DNA of 64,000 nucleotides. Origin: Phycomyces nitens. Its lineage: Eukaryota; Mucoromycota; Mucoromycetes; Mucorales; Phycomycetaceae. This document shows, in pieces, positions 33,561-43,150 of this stretch (position 1 is the first letter of the stretch; each line of letters begins with the position of its first letter). Below the pieces are notes generated by a model that saw only the letters and a list, made by a program, of their open reading frames with translations, was not told the DNA's origin and made no database searches. The position numbers and the translations under genes are program-made. Location: contig JAHRBC010000005.1 of NCBI GenBank assembly GCA_022702545.1, forward strand, positions 3,968,001 to 4,032,000. The letters run 5' to 3'.

Positions 33561-34540
33561 TGCTTGGGTCGTTTCCTGACAGCTATGCTATTCGGTAGAG
33601 CTTTAATGACATATTATCACTATGAGAAGTGATCTGTATGCTGCACGTTGATATTAACTCAAGTCAGAGAACCTCTGATCATTGATATATACGAATTGTA
33701 GAAAAGACTAGTTAATACCCTACTGGCGGTCATCTTTTCTAGATAAGTGGTCTGGTAAGTATATTGATATTTTCTTAGTGTCTGTTTATATATTGTTATA
33801 CACTCTTTTAATAGCTTTTGTATCTAAGAGTGAGATACTCTGATATCTATAAACCAGGTTTTTTTTTATTATATACACAACATTATATAATCTCGTGCGA
33901 TACGACATACATTTGCTAGCATTGTAATATCTATGAATTTTAGAAAATAATATATATATATAAGTCAATAATAACCTCTTTTTAAAACGTAAAATATATT
34001 GTGTGACTTTGACAAACCTCTTTTATATCCCTCTATTGTAAAGAAAATATTCTTATACATGCCTTGTGATGTTGAATTGTGTAGATATTTAGCTCATAAA
34101 AATATGTGCGCAAAATATAGATACAAATCGTTAATCTCAATTTCAACCCAAATCTTGCAAAATGCCAGAGTATAACTCTCTAGTAAAATATATCAAAAAG
34201 ATGTACCAGGCATTCAATGTTATAAAAGAGAATAATTTGAATATATTTAATACTATAATTGCCTGTTTAACTTTTTTGGCTCAATTCCCAATTATATAAT
34301 GTTTTATAACTTATCCTAATTGAAGGCACTGCATTATAAACTTTGGATAGTAGTATCCTTTATAAAATACAATCAATAGGATTCTCTACTAAATAATATT
34401 ATTTAATTATTATATAAATAAAGTTAAACTATATCATTATTAAAAGATATCTCTGTACTAAAATAAGGGCTGTGGATTGTAGAATAGGTGATTAAATGGT
34501 ACTTTTAAATAAAATAGCATGGAAAAGCAGTTGTTGATTT
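33561..34540. other. AT-rich gene desert
   Basis: Very AT-rich, no frame longer than about 60 codons and none protein-like. No RNA gene or clear repeat seen. Confidence 0.5.
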
Positions 34541-36110
34541 TATTGTCACATTTCCAAAGTTCTCAAATCACGTGCATATATTGACTTGGCTATTTAATAG
34601 GTATCTAGTTGATTATTTAATATTTTCTCTCTTTCCCACAATCAGACGGCTGCTTATAAGCATGAAAAGTAAGTAATATTCATACTGCTAACTAAGTCTT
34701 TTAAAGCATTCAGATTGGCTAATGCTTATATACCATAGCTATGCGTAATGCAATTACCGTCATTAGGAGACATTGCGGTGTCAAACATCTTTGTAAATGG
34801 CATTAGCACAGCAGGTCATTCAAACCAAGTAAGACACACAATGCCAACAACAGAACTTGCAAACCATTCAAAATTGCTAATGCCTACATGTCATTGTCAT
34901 TTGTATTGCCATCTTTGCAATTAGAGCAGCTAGAACATCATTCTCAACCATCGTGTCAAACTACATGAGGTCACCTCATTTCAAGTAAGTAAAGTCCATA
35001 ATGCTTTCAAACCAGCTTATAAACCATAAGCGCTTACCAACGTACACATGTACTTACCGTCTGTATCGTATCTTTTAGAAAAATGTCAAACTGAGAGGAA
35101 GAAAGCAGCATGAACACAGCTTTTCAATACACTCACTGTGGGCCTATTATTGTACCCGTATTCTGTCTGACCGGCGAATATACTACATACTTTTGCAAAC
35201 TGAGGCGAAAGTTCTTGTATTTTACTTGTAAGTTGACAGACAGCATTTCTTCTTCTAGCCCATCCGGTATCCCAAGTAAGTGAACTAATCATTCTTCATG
35301 TTTTATTTCTGCTCAAGTCGACCGGCGATCTTCCTTGGTACGGCGGCCATTCCTGTGGCGGCGTGGTTCTTCCTATGGACTGGCTTCGTGAGCCTGGTCT
35401 GCCGGCCTAAACCACGGGGTTTGCGTCCCAGCTAGCAGGAGTCGCTTCTTTCTGAATGGGCGGGTGACACTTCTCCTAAATAGTGCGGTTTGTCCACCGT
35501 CGAAGGCACAAGTGTTGGTCACTTCAAAAAACATGCGTTGCTCGCTACACCAGCAGGTTAGCCTATCTTAATGGCGGTGCGGCCTCCAAAGCCGTCGGCG
35601 TGGTTCCCCTTTGAACTGGCTTCGTGAGTCTGATCCAACGGTCTAAACACGGGTTGGCCTACCTTCAGGGTCAAATCTCTGGTGCCGAAGCAGGCTATTC
35701 CATTGGGGTAGTGCTGATCCACCAGAACCGAAATGACAGAAAAGTTGTCAGTAAGGTAAGTAACATCAAACAAATACACAAGCTTGCAAGTTATTCAAGT
35801 TTACTAATATATGCATCTATTAGATAAATACAAACCTATCCGGAAAATGGTAAAAGAAAAAGAATCGTGAATACAGTCTTTTGACATCTTTGCTAATATA
35901 TATTCTTTTTACAATAGGTCTGTTTTACATAACCGGTGGATGTGATGTACACTTTTTGGAAACTCAAGCGACAGTTCTGTCATTCTCCATGTAAGTTGAC
36001 AAAGGTTTTACTCTTCAATTGCATTGGGTATCCAGAGTGAGTGAACTAATCATGCTTCATGTTTCATTTCTGCTTAACTAGACTGGCGATTTCCCTTGGC
36101 AGTGTGACAC
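34541..36110 (+). repeat. Locally repeated, decayed block with a GC-richer core; possible transporter-gene relic
   Basis: Segment 35090-35340 is repeated imperfectly at 35870-36105; both contain GTAAGTTGACA and GTGAACTAATCAT followed by TTCATTTCTGCT-like sequence. Within the core, CGGCGTGGTTC...ACTGGCTTCGTGAG occurs at about 35358 and again at about 35597. Three shorter units ending TGTCAAAC lie at about 34690-34790, 34830-34965 and 34990-35090. Canonical-looking introns (GTAAGT with a CTAATC branch site) are preserved. One frame at 35313-35395 reads RPAIFLGTAAIPVAAWFFLW, reminiscent of a helix of DHA1-type MFS transporters, but that identification is weak. The block is GC-richer (about 35310-35720) than all DNA around it. 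Confidence 0.4.
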
Positions 36111-36299
36111 ATTTTATGGTCGTAGGCAGTTGATTTATATTCATGATATAAATTTTAAGTTTTTATATCCTTTTTTCCCTAAATAAAACTCTTTATCTCT
36201 CGAAAGAACATTATAATTTAACAATCATAATATAATATATCTGAGCCATATACAAACCAAAAATACGAAACCTGCTGGGGTGTATACATTGTTTACAAT

Positions 36300-36930
36300 A
36301 CCAAGATGCTCTCTGGCAGATTGCGACCATGTTTGATATGTCACTGTCAAGTGTACAAACAATCGTCAGATGCATCATGACTTTTGACTTTTTATTTTCT
36401 TGAAAGTAATCTAGTCACAAAGGAAGACTAGATGGAAGGGCAGATGAACATTTGGAAAAGGCCATTCGAGAGAATCCATTTGCGTTTTATAATCAGGTCA
36501 AATTGTCATTGGGTACCATGAAGATGAATGTATTGAGAAAAACGATAATCACCTCTGTCAAAGGATTAGGTCACCAATTCTTTTTTGCAGCACATAAGCC
36601 TAGACTGACATATAAACTCAAGACTAGACTTTGGTAGCATGGAACGAGTAAATTGGTCTGATAATCAATGGGTAAATACGACCTGGTCAGATGACTCCTG
36701 TTTCTGCCTGGAAGGAAATAATGGTTCCAAGAGAGTGCTTTAAAGAATTGGCAAGAGGTATGAGGAAAAACACACCATCTCAACAGTAAAATAGAATGCG
36801 GGGTAATGGTTTTGGGTTTTTGACAATTGTGCGATGAGGCACTATAAACCTTGATAGACATACATTGATATCTTGGTAAATACATTTATTCCATGGCTCA
36901 AAGATGTTTTCAACAGAGTAAATATACTCA
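36300..36930 (+). pseudogene. Tc1/mariner-type transposase relic 3
   Basis: Plus-strand frames with several frameshifts read LEKAIRENPFAFYNQVKLSL, VKGLGHQFFFAAHKPRLTY, RVNWSDNQWVNTTWSDDSC and FCLEGNNGSKRVL. These match the helix-turn-helix region and the WSDES first catalytic motif of Tc1-like transposases. KPxLTYKxK before the catalytic domain is typical. A further trace (IDILVNTFIPWLKDVFNRV) follows near 36860-36920. The C-terminal catalytic motifs are missing, so the relic is truncated. Confidence 0.65.
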
Positions 36931-37754
36931 ATAATAAAATGATAATTATTGAGTACCTTTTGGAATGCTCCAGAAATGCTTGTTGCCGAAAGGAGCGTTT
37001 TATAAGGCTAATGATCAGTTTTCGGTCAAGAATGGTCTCGAATCGCACACTTGTCCATGCGCAACGCTTTCACTTTTGTCGTTTTGTCTTTTTCTGTTGA
37101 ATCTAACATGGCTCCATCTTGAGATAACTTGATTTGCTCTAATACTTTCTGTTTGTTTTTATGATATTCTTATTCTTTTGCAAAATTTCATATTTGAAAT
37201 AAATATATATTTATCTCTAGAGGTAAAATGTTAAAAGTACAAAGAAGTGAATCAAATAAGAATGTCTCAATATTTTTTTAGTTCTTCTGCTTTATACTCT
37301 TTGGTTATCCAATATGAGGAGTACTACTTTATGCTCCTAAAGCTATAAGACGTTGATCAAAAAAAAACATTTATTTTATAAAAACAAATACATCACATTT
37401 CGCCTTCAACGACACAAGTGTGGGCCATGCAAAAGTATATAGGGTATCGTTACACTAACTGGTTTACCTGTCTTTATTGCAGTTTGAATCTGCTTGGACA
37501 GCTCAACATTCTTAGTGAGAAAAGGCTCTATTTCTCTGAGGTAGAACGGGCTCTTGTCTAGGTGGTCTTTTGAATGGTTTATTTGATATTTTTTACAAAG
37601 TATATTAGGCATTAAGATGTTGTTTTTGAAACCCTTGGATGTGTAGGTGAGAATTTGAAAAGTTGACTCTTTGGAGACTATGACCAGCACTCTCGACCTG
37701 TATGCCTATATAAACTTATTTAAAAAGAAGACTTTTCTATTTTCTAAACATTTT
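36931..37754. other. AT-rich DNA, no recognised gene
   Basis: A 94-codon minus-strand frame at 37406-37690 (FYLREIEPFLTKNVELSKQI) looks somewhat protein-like but matches nothing I know. Otherwise nothing seen. Confidence 0.4.
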
Positions 37755-37935
37755 AATTGGAATCTATGACGAAAAGTCTGTTTATCAAGATGATGATCCT
37801 TGCCATAAGTCGAAGCTGGCTGATGACTGGAAGAAGTGTAGCTTTGTCCCAGTAAGGGTATGTATGCCAACTAGCCCAGATTCTTAACCCTAGAGACATT
37901 GCGGGTATGTATTGGGCATATGGTAATAGCAATAG
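37755..37935 (+). pseudogene. Tc1/mariner-type transposase relic 4, C-terminal fragment
   Basis: The plus strand reads YQDDDPCHKSKLADDWKK followed by CMPTSPDS and ending near YWAYGNS. QDxDPCHKSK is the second catalytic Asp motif of Tc1 transposases, and SPDS stands where SPDLNPIE is expected. It is only about 60 codons and could be the displaced end of relic 3. Confidence 0.55.
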
Positions 37936-38199
37936 TACCATCTCTAATAAATATTAAAGAGCTTCACTTTTAAATCCATGAATAACAAAACAAGATACCT
38001 GTTTAATGATATGAAAGGGATTGCGTGCCAATGCCAAATCGTATAGGCAAAATGAAAAATAAAAGATAAGAGTTGGCACAAAATACCAAGTTTTGTTAAT
38101 AAATATTCTTTTTATTATTGAGTGCCATATGTTTTCATTCGTGTATTTTCAGACATGGTTTATTAAAAGTGAGTCTAATACAACGAGAGAGATAGAAGA
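37936..38199. other. Short AT-rich spacer
   Basis: No feature seen. Confidence 0.4.
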
Positions 38200-38460
38200 A
38201 AAGAAAGAAAGTCATTTCTTTTTTGATTTGGCAGATATTGCATTGACCCTTTACTATGGGAAGGAGTCTGTGCATACTTCTTTATTTTCAAATAGCTTAA
38301 ACTCCATTTTCCAAAGAAAATTAGAGTTAAAAACAGTTACTGAAACCCCCTTTTTGGAATATTTATAGAATGGCACCTTTGAAAGGAGCTGGCAAATCGA
38401 CAGGCTTCTTTGGACGGACCTGGTGTAACTATCAATTGGATGCTCAGGCCCATTCTATTT
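38200..38460 (+). repeat. Dispersed repeat R1, copy b, directly upstream of the C78 protease gene
   Basis: Homologous to 24377-24640. The short frame starts at 38370 (MAPLKGAGKSTGFFGRTW) and stays open for about 55 codons into the protease promoter/first exon in another frame. The repeat ends about 40 bases before the protease start codon, so it probably forms part of that promoter. Confidence 0.5.
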
Positions 38461-38500
38461 TATATTCCCCTTTTTATTCTATTGTAAATCAAGGGAGATC

Positions 38501-39539
38501 ATGCTCACTTCTCAGCCATCCATTAGTATGTCACCCATCATCCCGCTAGTGATCTAATCATCATCCAACAGAGGATGAGTTTTGTACTGGATCCAGAAAG
38601 CAGATTGAGCAGGATCTACATGTGTGGGATTCAGTAGAAGAACTAGAAAGCGGGAGACGGATGGCGGGTAAGCCTGTCATTCGTATACGATTGACGTATT
38701 AATCTTTTTGCTCTCAAAAGGAGTCGTATCGCAGCTAGACAATTACTTTAATCAAAAGGCATCCACAGCTACTGTCTATCTCTCTAGTCCTCAGATAGAC
38801 TATGTTACCTCTCGTCTTGCCAACGTTGGGTGGGATTGTGGTTATCGAAATTGCCAGATTCTCATGAGCTTCCTTCAGACGAATGGCTTATTGAATCGTA
38901 TAGGAGACATTGGATCACTGCAGATTTGCCTAGAAAAGGCATGGGATCAAGGCAAGTATAGTGGCCAAAAGCCGTTTGATATTGACCAAGTCTACAGACT
39001 ATGATACAATTGGAGCAAACCTACTCAATAAATGCGTATACAAGACATCCAAATGGATAGGAACTACTGAGGTCCATACAATATTTACCTACCTTGGCAT
39101 CAGAACCACAATCCTAGACTTTTCAGAGCCAAGTGGTCCCAAACAGCAGCATGATCTGTTGTTGGACTGGATCCAAAGCTATTTTGCCACAAACCAATCT
39201 CCTCCACTTTACCTTCAGTATTCTGGCCATAGTGTTACGGTGATTGGGATTGAGATTACTAGCACCAAGAGAAACCTTTTACTGCTTGATCCCCAACGCC
39301 ATTGGTTCCGTGCTTTTTCATCAAAATCACCTTCATTCTTTAAAAGACCATTCCGCATGCATCCTAGAGAGATCTCAAGACATCCACAGTATCAGATTCT
39401 AGTCTTGGGCAGAGTTACTGATAAACGGACCCGAGATGATACCCATGGCTTCGAGTCGCTTGTATGGGAGCCTGACTACTGGCTCACTGACATTGAACGA
39501 GATGCAATGAAGGTTGTGTCGAGCGTCAGAGCTATATAG
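38501..39539 (+). CDS. Peptidase C78 (ZUFSP/Mug105-like, UFM1/ubiquitin protease fold) (297 aa)
   Basis: Exons 38501-38525, 38572-38667, 38721-38951 and 38998-39539. The third intron is GC-AG (GCAAGT at 38952); GT choices nearby lead to stop codons. Catalytic features: GWDCGYRNCQILMSFL (nucleophile Cys near residue 77), WIGTTEVHTIF, LYLQYSGHSVTVIGIE (catalytic His near 193) and LLLLDPQ (Asp near 214), then RHPQYQILVLG. This is the C78 papain-like fold of UFSP and of the K63-deubiquitinase ZUP1/Mug105. No zinc fingers or UBZ are visible, so it resembles yeast-type Mug105 rather than animal ZUP1. The very small first exon (MLTSQPSI) is less certain than the rest. Confidence 0.85.
38952..38997 (+). 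other. GC-AG intron in the C78 protease gene
   Basis: 46 bases, beginning GCAAGTATAG and ending CTACAG. Splicing joins WDQ to DYDTIGANLLN in frame; without it the frame ends at TGA 39002-39004, before the conserved WIGTTEV block. Confidence 0.85.
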
Positions 39540-39765
39540 AAAGTACACGCTTGTTTAGATGATGAATAAATTGAACCATTAATCATCTTGATGGATTCAT
39601 GAGTTTGGACGGTTGGAATGGGTCTGCTTGGTGCAATATTTTATAATTATTACTATTATTCATTATGGTGATTTATATAGACAATAAAAAACAGAAAGGG
39701 TATGCTACACCATATTGGAATCTTTCTAGTTAACATCCAACCAAGCTAAAGGTTGTCTCATGGGC

Positions 39766-41461
39766 TCAAGTGTGAGTCCGGGCACATGTCTTGCAAATCA
39801 ACTCTCCTGGGCTACCTTCTTGCCACATTCCTATACAGACTCGTTATTAAATCTAATCTTTGAAATGTCAAGGGCACTTGCCTGGAACACGCATAGATAG
39901 GGGTTTATCACACCGAGAGCACTGGAAATGTGCAGGGTGATAGTCCTGGCCATATGCACTCGCACACCTTCCCTCGACCTTTTCCTTACATCTATGACAC
40001 TGCTTGGTATCTGACGTTGGGTTGACAATAAAGGGTGCTACTGGACTGGACGGTGGACGCACCAGAGTAGGTGGTATATTCTTGGTGGCTATAGGAGTCC
40101 GTTGATGTTGTTCACAGTAAGGTCTATTATTTCTCACAAAGAAAGTAGCAGACGTAAATGCCTTTCCACAATCCTACAATGGAATAATATATATATCAGA
40201 CATGCTTATGGATACAACCCATTACTTTTGTTTACAGCCAGCTTACCGCACACACAAAGCACTCCTTGTGCCAGTCGCCCCCAAGTGCACCAATAAACTC
40301 TCCAGTGATATATTCGCCACAGCCCATGCATTTGTGCCCAAACTTTTCCAGATAGTCTTTCTCACAGTAAGGATGACCATCATGCACCATAAATGCACTC
40401 GACTCATCAAATGTCTTTCCGCACTGACGACAAAAGAAATGTCCTTCGTGGTATGTCTTTCCAAGTGCTCTGATTGCCTTCTGTTTCGAAATGGGTTCAG
40501 AACCCAAGCATCACACATGAATTTTACTTACTTCTTCTATTGGAGTGCCGCAATAGTCGCAGCGAGTACTGAATAGCTCGTGATAATCTAGGGCACAGTA
40601 AGGCTGGCCATCTTTTTCATAAAATGCAACATGCTCAAGGTCTTGATTACAGTGTTTGCATACAAAGCACTCTGGATGCCACTGCTTCCCCGCTGCATTA
40701 ATAGTCATTCCACCCATTGGTTTTTCGCAGCCTGCGCACCGGATACCTGTATAGATGGGGTTTGGTACAGACACTCGTTTATTGGTGTCTATAGATTGGT
40801 CAACTGGGGCGTCTGGTGTTGTAATTTGGGGTACTCTAACAGAGGGTACTCGGGAGGGCGGTGCCTCAGATGAGTTTGTGTAAGGGTCTTTATGGGTAAC
40901 AGGTGTAGTGTGTTTTGGAGGTGGTTTCTTGCGAGGTCCAAGAGCTGCTTCAAAAGGATCCACCTTGACTGGTTTGCGGGTGACAGGTGTGGATACGGGT
41001 GGATGCGGTGGATGCGGTGGATGTGGTGGTAGGTCAGTCTGATGAGTTTGGTAGGCGAGGTCGGCTACAGTGCCGGTTGCATCTCGAAGGGCATTTATCT
41101 GGTCTGTGATTCCAGTCAATGGTACCGTGGTACGATCGCTTTGTGGCTCTATTCTCATGGTCTGCATAGGATAAACAAGCTCACTTCTTGGGTCAGGTTT
41201 GGGTGGTTGACTTGTGTTGGACCGCCAGGCAGCTGGCTTGACTGGTGGTCTAGGGCCTCTGAGGTGAGGTGATGGTCTTTGGTTGTGGGTCTCTGGGTGG
41301 GTGTTTGAAGGTGAGTTGGAGGCATCGGTTGGACGGTTACGTGGCAGGTTGTTTAGGTACTTGTCTAGAATACAAAACTCATCTCGGTCAAAACTCTGGT
41401 TTGCTACATTTAGTCTTTTTCATAAACCCTCACCTAGCTCGTCTCGAGAAAGGTACGACAT
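39766..41461 (-). CDS. Paxillin-like protein with N-terminal LD-type motif and four LIM domains (483 aa)
   Basis: Exons on the minus strand: 41434-41461, 40532-41364, 40247-40480, 39882-40173, 39766-39830. The N-terminus reads MSYLSRDELDKYLNNLP, like the LD motif of paxillins, followed by a Pro-rich disordered region (PPHPPHPPHPP) to about residue 215. Four LIM domains follow: CAGC...CDYH, CDYC...CEKD, CMGC...CEQH and, after a linker, CHRC...CKTC. The last is complete only if the final intron is a GC-AG intron (39831-39881). Fungal LIM proteins of this kind (Pxl1) act at sites of polarised growth and septation through Rho signalling. That role here is inferred from family. Confidence 0.87.
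39831..39881 (-). other. GC-AG intron in the LIM protein gene
   Basis: 51 bases, starting GCAAGTGCCC and ending TGTATAG on the minus strand. Unspliced, the protein would stop at KCP and lack the second zinc finger of LIM4. Spliced, it continues GMWQEGSPGELICKTCARTHT, supplying the missing CxxC pair. Confidence 0.85.
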
Positions 41462-42027
41462 TTTAGAAAAGTGTAAGGAAAGAAGAGAGTTATTATTATT
41501 ATAAACCCTTTTTTCTTCTTTTTCTCTATTTGGTGCATTGGTCTTGACTCTTTAGGATATAAAGTCCGATTAGTGACCGGCGATCCAAAAAAAAAAAAAA
41601 AAAGAAGGAAAGAAAGAAAGAAAGAATGACGGGTGGATGGATTCTTTTGCCTTTGGCGTCATCGACTTGATTAATCCCCTATTTTAATTAAATCACGTAT
41701 CCTCTGCAGATAGTTCTGTATTGCCAAAAGAAGTAGTGTGATTGTAAAAGTATCAAAGGTCTATGAGAATATGCAACGATTGTATCTAAAGAATGGTTTG
41801 GCAGCTTAATCAAATGCATGATCAATGTAAATTCATTTAATAATTTGATTTCTATATAAAGTCCCATAATTGATGGTAATTGTGATGGCTGGAAATCTAT
41901 AGATCATATAACTTCTCCAGAACGAATAAATGGGGGTGTTTGGGGAACAAATAATTTATCTAGAATATGAAATAATAACCTAAATGACAGTTTTACTTTT
42001 AACAAAAAGTTCAAAAGGTGGACAATT
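41462..42027. other. Intergenic DNA upstream of the LIM gene
   Basis: Contains a poly-A run with adjoining GAAA repeats (about 41587-41625) and AT-rich sequence. No coding signal seen. Confidence 0.5.
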
Positions 42028-43150
42028 TCATGCCAAGATATTTATTGGTGCTTGACCAAGTATATAATTGAAAGGATGAAGTTGGGAAGAGAAATAAAAT
42101 AAGATGTGATAATTTGGTAAGAATAAAGAAAAAGGAAAAGTAAGTCTAAAGATACCACTCTTGCCAAAGGTCTGGTACCGAGTGGATATCCCTGCAAAGG
42201 GAATATGTCTTCTCGACTTATTCCCGGAACCAAAGAAGTAACAAGCTTCTCGTAGCTGTCTAATGTCCTCACGCAAGTCAATCACTGGCTGGCAATGGTG
42301 GCATTTACTAGGTTGGGAACCATTCTGCTGTGAGAAGCCACTCTGCATAATAACCTGGTTGCTATCAATCTTTGCATTCAGGTTCTGAAGCTGGCGCGAA
42401 ACCAAGGACATGGCCCTTTGGAGCTGTATGTCTACTGGTTCCACGGCAGCCTGTCACGCAGCATTCATTGAACTCTCAAATGTAAGGAACTCGGGGTCGC
42501 GAAACAAGGTATTGTTGAAAACTGGATTGGCTCGATGCTCAACCCGAAACATCACTGCATCTTGCAAGACTATCTTGCGCATCGTCTTCAGAAGCTTCAA
42601 GAATGCTTGCGCAGAGATTGAGTTCTCGCAAACTATTCCTTCAGCAACTTGCACAAGCAGCTCGTCCACCTGGGGAACACCTTCTTCTGCAGACTTTCGG
42701 ACGGGCACACGTTTCCTCGAGGGATCCAGAATTGTCCCTTCTCTTCTGGGAAGCCGTTGATGATCCGGATCGATCTCCGTGGAAGAGAAGTCGAGTAGCA
42801 GGTTTCCATGCTTTGCATGTTCCATCGTCCATGCCTCCGCAATTGGTCTTCAGTTGCACCGTCAATCTCGGCATGGCGTGCACCACTACCACGACATGCA
42901 TGAGTCTTCTTGCTGCTACTGATATTGCAGGCTTTGAACACCCTGTTTGTTGTGTTCAATTGGGCACTGTAGGTCATCTGCTTGTTGCGCTGGACACTCT
43001 TGGCAACCTTCAGATCGCACCAATCCTTGTTGGTCCAGAAATTAGGAAACTCCTCATTCTTGATATGCCAGCGGTAAAAAAAAAAGTACATGGCCAAGGT
43101 ACCAATGGTGGACCATTTTTGGGGCTTTCTTGAGGAATCACAGCCTTATT
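42028..43150 (-). pseudogene. Crypton-type tyrosine recombinase relic
   Basis: Minus strand. The first frame (43097-42633) contains THACRGSGARHAEIDGATED, DQLRRHGRWNMQSMETCYST, LPRRSIRIINGF and WIPRGNVCPSESL. These keep the HxxR, HxRW and Tyr positions of tyrosine recombinases in the arrangement of fungal Cryptons (GCR1/Ndc10-like domain). The coding continues in another frame (FP then QVDELLVQVAEG and QAFLKLLKTMRKIVLQDAV), which implies a frameshift near 42640-42680. An in-frame TGA at 42454-42456 interrupts it, after which AAVEPVDIQLQRAMSLV continues. Cryptons move by recombinase-mediated integration of DNA circles. This copy is inactive. Confidence 0.75.

Noticed and set aside
35558..35779. 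Minus-strand ORF with HEASSKGNHADGFGGR
   Set aside because: It lies within the doubled GC-richer core and its twin unit is not open in the same frame, so it is probably not coding as it stands.
39868..39881. Stop codon ending the LIM protein at KCP
   Set aside because: This would truncate LIM4 between its two zinc fingers; a GC-AG intron restores the domain.
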